In this document: positions 1 to 11,118 of the stretch, in pieces
Position numbering within the stretch: the first letter of the stretch is position 1
Layout: each line of letters starts with the position of its first letter
Assembly (NCBI GenBank): GCA_036924085.1
Contig: JAVGWX010000005.1
Location: 75,488,547-75,552,546, forward strand
From: Ariolimax columbianus
Taxonomy: Eukaryota; Mollusca; Gastropoda; Stylommatophora; Arionidae
Direction of reading: 5' to 3'
Length of the DNA stretch: 64,000 bases
Position numbers and translations under genes: made by a program
The notes under the pieces: generated by a model
The model's input: the letters and a program-made list of their open reading frames with translations, nothing else
Told to the model about the DNA's origin: nothing
Databases searched by the model: none

Positions 1-357
1 ATGCTGAGCAGCGCATGAGCTGCAGTGGTCAGCGACCAATAGCTGACTGCTAGCGTCAGGGCCAGCGAACCAGAGCTGCCAAGACCCTTCTACACCTCCA
101 CGCGGTGATCCTGGGTAACAGGTTGCAGCAGGGCAGACTGGATAAGGAGAAGGGATTGAAGAGAGAATGCTAACCCGGTACTCAAAAAATGCTTGCTGAA
201 GTCGGATGTGTTGAACCGAAAGGTCCAAATATTGCAGTCAAGCTGTAAACTACGACACAACGCATTCGTTCTCTGGAATACATTCTGCTACTTACCCCTT
301 TTCAGGGCTTGGTAGCGGGAGATTGAGAATGAACGAAGCCAAGCCAAGCCAAGTCGG
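1..357 (+). mobile_element. SINE-like interspersed repeat, family A (5' end cut by window)
   Basis: About 350 bp that recurs at 16338-16691 (-), 47490-47836 (-) and 58352-58708 (+), and as pieces at 32650-32835, 45675-45835 and 45940-46095. Full copies begin with an AAGATGCTGAGCAGCGCATG-type head, have a central block around TGCTGAAGTCGGATGTG, and end GGGAGATTGAGAACGAA followed by a short (AAGCC)n tail, here at 338-357. The size, the simple-repeat tail and the TSDs of the other copies support a SINE-like retroelement. I could not find a clear tRNA A/B box pair in its head, so the promoter origin is unknown. Confidence 0.7.
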
Positions 358-361
358 TCGT

Positions 362-570
362 CTAGCTTCCAGGTCTTCTAAATATTTAAAGTTGGTCCAC
401 TAGATTCTAGGTATAACTATTTAAATTCTGCCCAGTTGATTCCAGGTCTTCCAAATGTTTAAAGTCGGTTGACTAAATTGCAGGTCTTCCAAATGTTTAA
501 AGTCAGTCCACTACATTCTAGGTTTTCAAACTGTTTAATGTCGGTCCACTAGATTCCACGTATCTTTTAA
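362..570. repeat. Degenerate ~56-bp tandem repeat
   Basis: Three to four diverged units containing AGGTCTTCCAAATGTTTAAA followed by GTCGGTCCACTAGATTC. No coding content was recognised. Confidence 0.55.
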
Positions 571-639
571 GACTGTAGTGTCCTTAATAATATAATCAAT
601 TTGGCAACAGAAACAAAAACTGTGTTGTGAACAGTAATG

Positions 640-1070
640 ACTAACCCGAGATTTAATGTCAACTGATTCTGTGAGATGATCCTCCAACAAAACCCTCTAC
701 TGCATGAATCCATGCATCTGCTTTATTATGCGGATGAACATTCGTGGGATCCCGTAGTGGTTTAATCATTTTCAGAGTGGTTATAGTCGATAAAGTTGAT
801 GAACAGAGTTGAATCCCATTCTAATGACTGCTCGACAATTGTGCACACTGCGACTATCTTGTCTTATATAGTATGCCTGAAACCTGCTTGTTTGTTTCTT
901 AACATTGTATCCACATCTTTGATTTAATCTTTCACGGAAAACTTTGTTTAACACTTTATCAGGTACTGATAAGAGCATTATTCCTACATAATTATTACAT
1001 TCTTGTAGATCGTCTTTCTTTGTGATGAAATAGCTTTCTTTCCAATCTTTTGGAATGCTTTCTGAATCCT
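640..1070 (-). pseudogene. Non-LTR reverse transcriptase relic (palm N-terminal part)
   Basis: Read on the minus strand from about 1070 downward, the translation has the order IPKDWKES, KKDDLQECNNYVGIMLLS, VPDKVLNKVFRERL, then after a decayed stretch FNSVHQLYRL, whose other frame reads LFINFID, the position of RT motif A. This is the conserved start of the palm of endonuclease/RT-type LINEs (normally DDWKKG, KKGDL, CNNWRGI, LLSVPGKV). The motif A catalytic region is lost to stops, and further remnants continue to about 640. It is a 5'- and 3'-incomplete dead copy. RT identity is confident; the exact clade (RTE/Bov-B-like) is inferred. Confidence 0.7.
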
Positions 1071-1093
1071 ATATAGTTTTAATAAAACTAAAG

Positions 1094-1545
1094 CGTATTG
1101 GTGAATGCTTCAGTGGTGCAATCAAACAACATCCGCTGGTATTGGTGGATGCTTGAGTTGGACAATCAAACAGCTTCCGCTGGTACTGGTGGATGCTTGA
1201 GTTGGACAATCAAACAGCTTCCGCTGGTACTGGTGGATGCTTGAGTTGGACAATCAAACAGCTTCCGCTGGTACTGGTGGATGCTTGAGTTGGACAATCA
1301 AACAGCTTCCGCTGGTACTGGTGGATGCTTGAGTTGGACAATCAAACAGCTTCCGCTGGTACTGGTGGATGCTTGAGTTGGACAATCAAACAGCTTCCGC
1401 TGGTACTGGTGGATGCTTGAGTTGGACAATCAAACAGCTTCCGCTGGTATTGGTGGATGCTTGAGTTGGGCAATGGAACAGCTTCCGCTGGTACTGGTGG
1501 ATGCTTCAGTTGGGCAATGGAACAGCTTCCGCTGGTACCCCATGA
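1094..1545. repeat. 44-bp minisatellite, about 10 copies
   Basis: The unit runs from GGTGGATGCTTGAGTTGG through CAATCAAACAGCTTCCGCTG. The central copies are almost identical; the outer ones diverge (ATTGG for ACTGG, GGGCAATGG for GGACAATCA), as expected when an array is homogenised in the middle. Confidence 0.9.
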
Positions 1546-1629
1546 AAACATACAGCTTGTCCATTCTTTTGAAGGCCATCTATTCTGACTTATCCAATTA
1601 ACTTTAAAGACTTCATGGCAGGTAAATTG

Positions 1630-2085
1630 TCAGGTTGGTTAATGGAGTTGTGGACTATTTAGGAGCCCTTCAAAGTATTCCGTACATCAATTCTCTGTTC
1701 TTCAAGATTCGTTATCTCTTCTTCCCAATCTATCATTTATTTGTCTGCTTTGGTGCTTGTATTTCTGAACATTTTCCCCACAGTTTCATACACACTTTTA
1801 AAGTTTCCTTTAGCTGCAGCAAGAGAAAAAAGATACAGAGGTAGATAAAAGCATTTATATGTGCTTGATAAACTACATAATGACTTTTGACAGGGTTCAG
1901 CATGAGAGACTAATTAAATATCTGTAAGAGATTAGCCAGCACGAGAATGCTTTTGATCGAATCTACAGAAACAAATTATGGATAATTATTTGAGTATAGG
2001 GGCAGGTTTCGGATAACACATGAGCAATGTATGCACATATCTGCTGTGAGAACAGCATATGGACCGACAAACTAGCTTGGGTTAA
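1630..2085. other. No recognisable feature
   Basis: AT-rich sequence between two arrays. The 69-residue open frame at 1635-1844 has no recognisable motif and is not supported as a gene. Confidence 0.4.
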
Positions 2086-2700
2086 TCACCTGTGTGTGCG
2101 TGTGAGCCTGAGTACGTGAGTCTGTGTGTAGGTGCCTCTATGTGTGTATATATGTTAGCTTGCAATTGCGTGTGCGTGTATGTGTGTTTATGTGTATGCG
2201 TGCGTGTGTATGTATGCGGGCGTGTATGTGCGCGTGTGTATGTGTGTGTGCGAGAATATATGCGTGTCAGCGTGTGTGAGAGTTTGTGTATGTCTGCGTG
2301 TGCACGCATATGTGCATGTATGTGCGTGTGTCTATGTGTATGCGTACGTGTGTCGTATGTGTGTGCGCGCGTGTGCGTGCATGTGTCTGTTTTAGCATGT
2401 GTGTGCCCATGTGTGTGTGTTTTAGGGTGTGTATGTTTTAACATGTGTGTCTGTATGTGTGTGTGTGTGTGTGTCTGTTTTAGCATGTGTGTGCCCGTAT
2501 GTACATGTATGTGTGTGTTTTTGGGTGTGTCTGTTTTGTCGTGTGTGTAAGTGTGTGTGCTGAATGATGTCTGTTTTAGTCTGCATGTGCTCGTGTTCTT
2601 GTGTGTGTGTGTGTATGTTTTAGGGTGCATATGCTGAAGCGTGTATGCCGGTGTGTGTATATGTGGGTGTGTATGTGTTAATGCGTGTGCGATATCAGTT
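2086..2700. repeat. TG-rich microsatellite tract (~600 bp)
   Basis: Alternating TG with frequent CG, TA and TTT interruptions, in short runs of TGTGTGTG and TGCGTGTG. Open frames of 152 and 182 codons cover both strands because the repeat contains no stops; they are artefacts. Confidence 0.9.
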
Positions 2701-2759
2701 TGGCCTACATATCGTAGGTGGAGAGTAAGTTATTAAGGAAAGCGACGGTAACAATGAAA

Positions 2760-3150
2760 GTGATGACACTATCCAGAAGTTAAAAGCAACACCATCAGTC
2801 CCGTTTCTTCAACAATTGAGAGGATCCATATACCTGAGACGCCCGTTCAGGCTGCGACAGAATGGACAAATAGAAGGAAGAACTAATAAATCAAATGCAA
2901 GTACATACCAGCCCCGACCATTACAAAGAAATTCTAACACTGCAATAGAGACAAAAAGACAGCTGATCAACAGTGTAATTACACCAACTTTCTATTATCA
3001 GTGTTATGTATGGACCCTAAGCAAGGCTCGAGAATGAACGATCACAACATGGTATCTGAAATGCTTGCGAAAAGCAGTCACCGCCACGAGAGACGACAAT
3101 TGGGAGAAAAGTAGAAAAAGGAAGTTGGAACAATGACAAGCAAGATATAT
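2760..3150 (+). pseudogene. Reverse transcriptase C-terminal relic that leads into the 45-bp array
   Basis: The plus-strand translation contains PLQRNSNTAIETKRQL, INSVITPTFYYQCYVWTLSK, then after one stop ITTWYLKCLRKAVTATRDD, and finally IPLNGLVT, which in the neighbouring frame reads IKWFGHMA. These match, in order, the RT thumb, the 'YGCETWTL' region, the 'CLRRxLGVTRxD' region and the 'RWFGH' motif of endonuclease/RT LINEs. It shares the YQC variant of the YGCETW motif with the relic at 50.9 kb. Stops and frameshifts make it a pseudogene. The IKWFGHMA segment is the one multiplied in the array that follows at once. Confidence 0.72.
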
Positions 3151-4325
3151 TTAATCAGAAATACCATTAAATGGTTTGGTCACATGGCTTGAAATATAAT
3201 TAGAAATACCATTAAATGGTTTGGTCACATGGCTTGAAATATAATTAGAAATACCATTAAATGGTTTGGTCACATGGCTTGAAATATAATTAGAAATACC
3301 ATTAAATGGTTTGGTCACATGGCTTGAAATATAATTAGAAATACCATTAAATGGTTTGGTCACATGGCTTGAAATATAATTAGAAATACCATTAAATGGT
3401 TTGGTCACATGGCTTGAAATATAATTAGAAATACCATTAAATGGTTTGGTCACATGGCTTGAAATATAATTAGAAATACCATTAAATGGTTTGGTCACAT
3501 GGCTTGAAATATAATTAGAAATACCATTAAATGGTTTGGTCACATGGCTTGAAATATAATTAGAAATACCATTAAATGGTTTGGTCACATGGCTTGAAAT
3601 ATAATTAGAAATACCATTAAATGGTTTGGTCACATGGCTTGAAATATAATTAGAAATACCATTAAATGGTTTGGTCACATGGCTTGAAATATAATTAGAA
3701 ATACCATTAAATGGTTTGGTCACATGGCTTGAAATATAATTAGAAATACCATTAAATGGTTTGGTCACATGGCTTGAAATATAATTAGAAATACCATTAA
3801 ATGGTTTGGTCACATGGCTTGAAATATAATTAGAAATACCATTAAATGGTTTGGTCACATGGCTTGAAATATAATTAGAAATACCATTAAATGGTTTGGT
3901 CACATGGCTTGAAATATAATTAGAAATACCATTAAATGGTTTGGTCACATGGCTTGAAATATAATTAGAAATACCATTAAATGGTTTGGTCACATGGCTT
4001 GAAATATAATTAGAAATACCATTAAATGGTTTGGTCACATGGCTTGAAATATAATTAGAAATACCATTAAATGGTTTGGTCACATGGCTTGAAATATAAT
4101 TAAAAATTCCATTAAATGGTTTGGTCACATGGCTTGAAATATAATTAGAAATACCATTAAATGGTTTGGTCACATGGCTTGAAATATAATTAAAAATTCC
4201 ATTAAATAGTTTGGTCACATGGCTTGAAATATAATTAGAAATACCATTAAATGGTTTGGTCACACGGCTTGAAATATAATTAAAAATTCCATTAAATAGT
4301 TTGGTCACATGGCCTGAAATTTAAT
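3150..4325 (+). repeat. 45-bp minisatellite amplified from an RT C-terminal segment, ~26 copies
   Basis: The 45-bp unit (15 codons) translates on the plus strand as an IRNTIKWFGHMA-type peptide plus a stop, the same peptide that ends the adjoining RT relic. Most copies are identical; those from about 4098 on carry TTAAAAATTCC and AAATAG variants. The 385-residue minus-strand frame across the array exists only because 45 is divisible by three and that frame lacks a stop. Confidence 0.93.
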
Positions 4326-5011
4326 TAAATATATATATATACTCAGAAGAAATATATTTTGTTATTCTTGAGTAGATGTCATCATTTGTAATATGGCCTT
4401 TCAATTGAAACATTTTCATATGATCCTCTCTCAGTAAATTTCGCCGAAGTTCATTCTTACAAAGATTGCTTGGAGGTGTCAATCATTTTTGAACTGTAAA
4501 AAAACCCACCACTAGACATTACGTCAACTCGTTTCATCACTGTATTTGCAGAAAGCTGGCTAGATTTAATTACAAATATTATATCAGATTTGGTTTTTTA
4601 AGCTGTCCAATAATGCATATGTTGAATCAGATAAATTTGTATCATTTCGCGGTCTTCACATGGCCTCTTATTTTTAGATATGATATGAAAGGAACAATAT
4701 GACGTGTTTGTAGCGCCTGATATTTCCATTCCTTTATTAAAAATTGACTGCTGAGAACTGTAATTTTTCAATTGTCTTATTTTCTTTTTTGGCGTTTTTT
4801 AAGAGAAATCTTTGTCAGTTACTACTGGGTGATTTGTTTTGAAATGTTCAACGCTGCGTTGTTTCATACAGCCCTACTTGTATGACACAACAAACAAACA
4901 CATTTTAATTTTTAACTTCCGTAAAGAAATGCTCCTCTTCCCATATCGAATTGTTTAAACACAATTGGTATTCATTATTTAGTTTATTTCGGCAACAAAG
5001 AACACAATGTT
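4326..5011. other. AT-rich spacer, nothing recognised
   Basis: A short (TA)n run at 4329-4340, then about 670 bp of AT-rich sequence with no open frame above 60 codons and no repeat shared with the rest of the window that I can see. Confidence 0.5.
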
Positions 5012-5022
5012 AAATCTCAAAC

Positions 5023-5677
5023 CTAAGCTTCATATCGAAAAGCTACCCAAGCATGGACTGGACCCATGCATACACCGACGGTTCTGTAACAAACACTACA
5101 CAGAACGGAGGGGCAGGAGCATTCCTGAACCTACCAAATGGCAGACAAATAACACTGTCATTCGCTACTGGTAAGTACATAAGCAATTTCAGAGCGGAGG
5201 CAGAGGCACTGAGGGCGGCAGTGGAAGAAATGGTGACACACAATGAAAATGAAAGCCATATAGTCCTGCTTACAGATGCTCTCGCCGTAGTCACAGCGCT
5301 AAAAAGCCAGAAAAACACTGAGCTTAATGACTTAAGAGCAGCACTCTGCAAACTGTGCCAGCAGTCCGCACCAAAAAGGGTAGTGGTACAGTGGGTCCCA
5401 TCACACTGCAACATCCAAGGCAACGAGGAAGCAGACAGACTGGCAAAAGAAGGTGCAAGACTACCACAAACAGATACTAGTATGACGTACGAAGAGTCAA
5501 AACGGCTTATCAAAGCCAGATACATGACCAAATGGGAAACCGAACATACTGGTTACACCAAAAACGATGCCTATTACCAGTTGAACCGAAGAGAGCAGGT
5601 CGTTGTCTTCAGCCGCTTTTTTCGAAAAAATAATGGTTACTGTCTGACTGCTTACGAAGAAGAAGAAGGAGAAGAAG
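5023..5677 (+). mobile_element. L1-family RNase H LINE, copy 1, 5'-truncated, with TSD
   Basis: A 655-bp insertion bounded by the 11-bp direct repeat AAATCTCAAAC at 5012-5022 and 5678-5688. It starts inside the ORF just upstream of the RNase H domain and ends with a (GAA)n-type tail, as expected from target-primed reverse transcription of a 5'-truncated transcript. Relative to copy 2 it lacks the segment between the CAGGTCGTTGTCTTCAG site and CCGCTTTTTTCG, so the zinc-binding C-terminus is gone. Confidence 0.85.
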
Positions 5678-5745
5678 AAATCTCAAACAAGCAGAAGGTT
5701 ACATCAAGATATTTTCGAAAAAATAATCGCCATCGAATACAATAA
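5053..5745 (+). pseudogene. RNase H domain of L1 LINE (fragment)
   Basis: A type I RNase H domain of the kind found downstream of RT in I-like LINEs, where it removes RNA from the RNA/DNA hybrid. Visible catalytic positions: YTDGSV (Asp), EAEALRAA (Glu), LLTDALAVV (Asp), and WVPSHCNIQGNEEADRLA (His and Asp). The frame then passes through the deletion junction and the poly-GAA tail into flanking DNA, so residues after about 195 are not element-derived. No RT is attached, so this copy cannot move by itself. The start at 5053 is only the first Met within the truncated insert. Confidence 0.85.
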
Positions 5746-5867
5746 ATAGCAAGTCTCGCGCATTCGCATCAAATGAATAATGACATATGAGGCACATGTT
5801 GTATATGTGTTAAAATATATAATTATGACGGTTCTTTATGTGCTCGTCGTGTTTTCGGTCCTTATTG

Positions 5868-6108
5868 CAGGGACTAGCTCGTCTTGTGTCAGTAGGTCAT
5901 ATCGAATGACTAGCTCGTCGTGTGTCTGTAGGTCATAAATGGAGTGGCTAGCTCGTCGTGTGTCTGTAGGTCATTAATAGAGTGACTATCTCGTCGTGTA
6001 TCTGTAGGTCATTAATGGAGTGGCTAGCTCGTTGTGTGTCTGTAGGTCATTAATAGAGTGACTATCTCGTCGTGTATCTGTAGGTCATTAATGGAGTGAC
6101 TAGCACAA
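5868..6108. repeat. 38-bp minisatellite, ~6 copies
   Basis: The unit contains GACTAGCTCGTCGTGTGT and CTGTAGGTCATTAATGGAG. Two alternating subtypes (TAGCTCG and TATCTCG) are visible. Confidence 0.85.
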
Positions 6109-6177
6109 GGACTTTCGTTGTCTAACAACCATGGCCACAATTGTCCACTCCCCAGGGAACTGACAATTGGATTTAGT

Positions 6178-6440
6178 TCAGATAGTTTTGTCAATTCGAA
6201 CTTGGAGTTCAATAACGTTAGACAAATTTTCACGAAGAAAATATTTGTCAGGAGCTACACAAAATACCGTCGCGAGATAATAGTAGTCCTCTAGCGACCA
6301 TTTGCCGATCGTGGAGCTAGAGGAACCATCAGTATCCAACACTTCACGATTTACTGAGAGATATTGAGCACCTATTAGTATATCTGGAGTGCAGTACCGT
6401 CGATTCTTGTAAACATAACATGAAAAAGCAATTTTGGAAT
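6178..6440 (-). other. Possible decayed protein-coding segment, unidentified
   Basis: On the minus strand TPDILIGAQYLSVN is followed, after a frame change, by LILMVPLA, and elsewhere by LREN. A similar peptide APDITIGVQYLSTN appears on the minus strand near 33390-33440. The alternation of short hydrophobic strands is faintly reminiscent of a C2-type beta-sandwich, but this is a guess. Two related decayed copies suggest a dispersed coding element or a duplicated exon. Confidence 0.3.
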
Positions 6441-6484
6441 TGGATACAACAATGCGTGCACAGATGGATTCTGAAAGAAAATTG

Positions 6485-6598
6485 CCGCTCTTCACGCCAT
6501 GACATGCGCGTTCCCCACTTCGTCTCATGACATGTGCGCTCGCCAATCCGTCTCATGACATGCACGTTCCCCACTACGTCTCATGACATGCGCGAACA
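6485..6598. repeat. 28-bp tandem repeat, 4 copies
   Basis: The unit is CGTCTCATGACATG plus 14 variable bases (CGCGTTCCCCACTT and similar). Confidence 0.8.
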
Positions 6599-6894
6599 GA
6601 TGAGATGAGAAGTTAGAAACTGATTGCGCAAGACTGATAGAGCAGAACGTATTTCGTCGAGACTGTGGACGGCACATGCCCGTACGTCCAGGTTTGTGGG
6701 CTGTTGTGGAAGCATCCATCTCAATAAGAACTGGACCGTTTCTGACATCAAATGACGCGTGGTTGAGAGGTGGTAACGCTCCAAGTGTCCTCGCGTCTCG
6801 CAGGTTCGATTTACTGCGGGATTATTTTTAATTATCTTTATCATATTCTTTATTTATAAAAATAAAATAACTAACATTATGACGTTTTTCCCCG

Positions 6895-7075
6895 TTGCTG
6901 ACTCCCTAAAAGTTGAGGAATGTAGGCAGCTTTTTTTCAGTAGTCGGCGCTAAGTGTGCATACAAGTTTTTTATTTCACGTCCAACATAGAATAATTTTG
7001 TTCCTAACCGGGTTGTAAGCCGTGCTGCCCTGTCTAGAAAGTAGTATCCTAACCACTTGGCCATCCAATCATATT
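6895..7075 (-). mobile_element. Possible decayed tRNA-headed SINE
   Basis: The minus strand contains GATGGCCAAGTGGTTAGGAT, a good match to a Pol III A box (TGGCCAAGTGG). The expected B box is not clear about 40 bp downstream, so this is a weak call. Confidence 0.3.
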
Positions 7076-7204
7076 CAGTACTCTCAACAAGGTTCAATTT
7101 GGTCCAAGACTGGCGTATTTTAATGCCGAAATGATGGGCACTAAGAAGATACGATGATGTTAGCTGAAAGTGTTCAATCATTACAGAAACTGATTAAAAT
7201 AGTG

Positions 7205-7466
7205 ATAATTTTTTTGCGTTTTTTTGGCGTTAGCCTTATTTCTCTAATTCCCTAGGCGGTGTGCGTTGCACTGGGATTTTTATTTGGCGCCTGTCAGCCC
7301 AGTGCATCCGACTTCAGCATGCATTTTATATAAGGGTCTGCTTCCTCCTGCATTTTCTAAGGGTTTGCTTCCCCGGGGTAACGGCCGGTGCTGTGATGGG
7401 GATCGAATCCAGCACCTTCGGGTTGTGAGTCGTGCCACTTAACCACTAGGTAACGCGTTCCCTATG
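7205..7466 (-). mobile_element. tRNA-derived SINE, family B
   Basis: The minus-strand head has an A box TACCTAGTGG and a B box GATTCGATCCC, followed by the GCACCGGCCGTTACCCCGGG body, the shared central block TGCTGAAGTCGGATGCAC, and an A-rich end with AACGCAAAAAA. It is the same family as the nested pair at 30.3-30.8 kb. Pol III transcription from the tRNA-like head is inferred from the family structure. No TSD was evident. Confidence 0.8.
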
Positions 7467-7469
7467 TAA

Positions 7470-8070
7470 GCATTTAAAGTCGTAAATAAATATTGAACAT
7501 TAACACAGAGAAAGCGAAAACTGATAATTTGCAAAGTAGACAATAAATCAGAGCTACAGAAATTTTTTTACGATAATATGAAATTTAAGTCTCCTGTATT
7601 GAGCATAAAAGAGGATGGACCGTGTGGAAATTAGAAAGATAACAAGAGTACTAATGCGGTATGAACAACTCGAGACAGATAATTACATTCAAACAAATAA
7701 CTCAGAAATTGAAGATTAGCTTAGTCAAGTGTGATATAAAAGACGCCGGAGTGCCATATTTAGCCGACCTCCGATATGTTGAAATGGCAACTGACCTGAT
7801 CAGACATTGAAAAAAAAATGTTTAAAAATGATTTCATCTATCTACGCTCCACTTGATCCAGCTGTAGATGGTTACATGGCTCACTGTAAGGGGCGGACAT
7901 CCCGGGAAGACGAAGCTTCAGACCGATCGAAGTGGAGATGTAACACACAATTCAACATCAGACTGTGCGAACAGAAGATCTTGCAACATGGAGAAGTAAA
8001 ACGACATTGACGCAAAGAAAACACAAAACTCAGTAGACCGTTAGTGTTTCAATGGGGCTTCATCCAGTAG
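7470..8070. other. Unannotated spacer
   Basis: No recognisable protein, repeat or RNA gene. The 67-residue frame at 7807-8010 has no motif I know. Confidence 0.4.
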
Positions 8071-8076
8071 TCAGAC

Positions 8077-8450
8077 ATGACTGAAAGGGGTGACTACGTG
8101 TATCAAATCTCCAATACTGAAGGGGTGACTACCCGTATCAAATCTCCAATACTAAAAGAAGTGACTACGCCTATCAAAACTCCAATACTGAAAGGGGTGA
8201 TTACGCGTATCAAGTCTCCAATACTGAAAGGGGTGATTACGCGTATCAAGTCTCTAATACTGAAAGGGGTGATTAAGCGTATCAAATCTCCAATACTGAA
8301 ACGGGGGATTACGCGTTTCAAATCTCCAATACTGAAAGGGGTGATTAAGCGTATCAAATCTCCAATACTCAAAGGGGTGATTACGCGTATCAAATCTCCA
8401 ATACTGAAAGAGGTGATTACGCGTATCAAGTCTCCAATACCGAAACTACG
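8077..8450. repeat. 36-bp minisatellite, ~10 copies
   Basis: The unit is GGGGTGATTACGCGTATCAA plus ATCTCCAATACTGAAA. The period is 12 codons, so both strands stay open over 100 codons (KSPILKGVITRI repeats). This is not evidence of a gene. Confidence 0.9.
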
Positions 8451-8454
8451 ACAA

Positions 8455-8615
8455 CCGTGTTTGTTATAGGACGACCTTTCCCTTACTCATTTATTTCCCT
8501 GGACACATATGTTATGGGACTATCTTTCCCTTATTTATGTCCCTGGACACATGTTATGGCACTATCTTTCCCTTATTAATGTCACTGGACACAACATGTT
8601 ATTGGACTGTCTTTC
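8455..8615. repeat. ~50-bp tandem repeat interrupted by the L1 copy 2 insertion
   Basis: Three to four units of ATGTTATGGGACTATCTTTC with CCTTATTTATGTCCCTGGAC. The same unit resumes at 11155-11205 beyond the LINE, so the LINE landed inside a pre-existing array. Confidence 0.8.
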
Positions 8616-8618
8616 TGA

Positions 8619-10292
8619 ATGACGAAAACCCTTCAAACAAACAAATTACCATTAAGCAGGGCGAAAACTTGCTCACTGGAAACAAAAACCGCAAACGCTT
8701 TTGTAGAACACTATGCCAGAGCAAACCACATCGAGGTCCCTGCAGATAGGCATACAGATATTAGTGAAAAGCAAAAGGGGCACGACAACGTCAATACGGC
8801 ACCAGAAGAGCATATGATAGCCAAATTAACAATGAGTGAAATGGAAGAGGCCATGAGAACATTACAGAAAAGGAAATCTCCCGGAAAAGACGGGATAACA
8901 AACGAAATGCTGATGGGGCTGGGCCAAACAGCGAAGAGGAAACTGCTATCGGTCCTGAACCAAAGCTGGAAAAGGGGTATTGTACCCCAGGCATGGAAAG
9001 ACGCAGTACTTGTACCAGTACCAAAGAAAGGAAAGGACAAAACAGATCCAAATGGATACAGGCCTATCAGCCTACTGAGCTGTGTCGGCAAACTGATGGA
9101 ACGTATGATAAACACCAGACTGATGTGGCATCTGGTAGAAAAACGAATACTAATTCCACAGCAAGCTGGCTTTAGACAGCACAGATCCACTGAGGACCAG
9201 GTCATCATCATATCCCAGGAAATAGAAGATGCCTACCAGGCACAGAAACACACAGTAGCGGCTTGGGTGGACCTGGAAAAGGCATTTGACAAAGTCTGGA
9301 AAGACGGAAAGAGTCAGGCTAAGGAGACGTGAAGTTTGTGGGAGAATGTACAAGTGGATCAACCACTACCTCAAACAAAGAACGGTCAGAGTCCAAGTAC
9401 AAGGGCAGATGAGCAAAAAAGGTGACACTCGAGCAGGGTGTACCCCAAGGGGGAGTACTGTCACCCACACTCTTCCTGGTGTATATAAACGACATTACAG
9501 AGAATATACCAAGAAGAGTCCATAGCTCAATGTTTGCAGACGATCTGGCTATGTGGACCTCTGAAAAGAATCTCACCATAGCAAGAAATCGGATGCAGAA
9601 GGCCCTAACATCGCTGGAAGAGTGGGCGAACTCATGGCTGGTCGAAATAAACGAGGAGAAAACCACATGTACAATATTCTCGCTTTCAATCAAACCCCAA
9701 AACACCAAATTAAGTCTAAATGGCAAATTCCTGCAGCCAAACAACAAACCCAAACTATCTGGGAGTCACATTTGATTGGCGCATGACATGGAAAAGTCAG
9801 ATCGAGAGAAACCGAATGAGAGCCAGAGAAAGAATGGCAATCATGAGGAAACTTGCTGGCACAAGCTGGGGAGCAGACGAAAGTATACTAAAGAAACTGT
9901 ACACTGGAAGAGTGAGACCAGTTCTCGAGTATGGCATTGTGGCATGGACAACAGCAGCAAAGGCGAACTTCGATAAAGTTAACAAACTTCAAAACCAAGC
10001 CATGAGAGTTATAACAGGAGGCATGAAGTCAACGCCAATTGTAGAACTTGAAAAGATTACAAAGCTGCAACCCATAACCGATAGAAGAGACTGCAGAGCC
10101 CAGCTGCAGTCAGAGAAACTCCGAAGACTGACTGACCACCCAATGCACCAGAGACTAAACAATTTGGGAAATGGGAAACTAAAGCGGAGAAACTTTGCAG
10201 AAATATCCAAAGCAAAGATGCACGATGATCCCATAAACGCACTAACAACACCAAAGCCCATCAAAACTGCCAGACTTAAAAAGAAAATATGA
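8619..10292 (+). pseudogene. L1 reverse transcriptase, frameshifted
   Basis: The translation shows KRKSPGKDGITNEML, VPVPKKGKD, GYRPISLLSCVGKLMERM, QQAGFRQHRSTEDQ, VDLEKAFDKVW (motif A Asp), GVPQGGVLSPTLF (motif B), FADDLAMWT (motif C), LGVTFDWRMTW, YGIVAWT and KLQNQAMRVITGG. These are the standard LINE RT blocks. Catalytic residues survive, but reading needs frame changes near 9305 (2 bp missing relative to copy 3), near 9415 (extra A) and near 9755. The linker to RNase H carries a deletion of roughly 80 bp and a TGA at about 10290. It is therefore inactive. Confidence 0.9.
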
Positions 10293-10331
10293 GATACTAC
10301 CCTAAGCTTTATATCGAAAAACTACCCAAGC

Positions 10332-11118
10332 ATGGACTGGACCCATGCATACACCGACGGTTCTGTAACAAACCCTACACAGAACGGAGCGGCAGGAGCA
10401 TTCCTGAACCTACCAAATGGCAGAAAAATAACACTGTCATTCGCTACTGGTAAGTACACAAGAAATTTCAGAGCGGAGGCAGAGGCACTGAGGACGGCAG
10501 TGGAAGAAATGGTGACACATAAAAAAAATGAAAGCCATATAGTCCTGCTTACAGATGCTCTGGCCGTAGTCACAGCGCTAAAAAGCCAGAAAAATACTGA
10601 GCTTAATGACTTAAGAGCAGTACTCTGTCAACTATGCAAGCAGTCCGCACCAAAAAGGGTAGTGGTACAGTGGGTCCCATCACACTGCAACATCCAAGGC
10701 AACGAGGAGGCAGACAGACTGGCAAAAGAAGGTGCAAGACTACCACAAACAGATACTAGTATGACGTACGAAGAGTCAAAACGGCTTATTAAAGCCAGAT
10801 ACATGACCAAATGGGAAACTGAACATACCGGCTACACCAAAAACGATGCCTATTACCAGTTGAACAGAAGAGAGCAGGTCGTTGTCTTCAGACTTCGCAC
10901 TGGCCACAATAGACCACCTATTCAACAAATTGAAGATTGGTGGTACCGACGAATGCCCGTGTGGTACCGACAAAATGACCGCTGAGCATCTGCTGCAAAA
11001 CTGCCCGACATACGAGGATCAGAGAGAGCAGATGTGGCCATCACCAGTGGAACCACAAGGCAAGCTCTATGGCAGTGTCGACAGCCTCAGGATGACCGCC
11101 GCTTTTTCGAAAAAATAA
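10332..11118 (+). pseudogene. L1 RNase H and zinc-binding C-terminus, frameshifted
   Basis: The RNase H domain shows YTDGSV, EAEALRTA, LLTDALAVV and WVPSHCNIQGNEEAD, so all four acidic or His positions of the family are kept. A frameshift between 10882 and 10970 separates it from the C-terminal segment ECPCGTDKMTAEHLLQNCP, a CxC..H..C knuckle typical of I-like LINE polyproteins. The protein ends at AAFSKK just before the 3' UTR. It is about 95% like copy 1 by eye. Only this copy retains the complete C-terminus. Confidence 0.88.

Noticed and set aside
1094..1545. CRISPR-like array
   Set aside because: Units are contiguous with no variable spacers; animal DNA context. The same holds for all other arrays.
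2082..2630. Cys/Val-rich and His/Thr-rich long frames
   Set aside because: TG microsatellite translated in both directions.
3151..4308. 385-codon minus-strand frame
   Set aside because: Antisense of the 45-bp array; the meaningful strand is plus, where each unit has a stop.
5053..5745. Host ribonuclease H gene
   Set aside because: Bounded by a TSD and a GAA tail and near identical to LINE copies 2 and 3.
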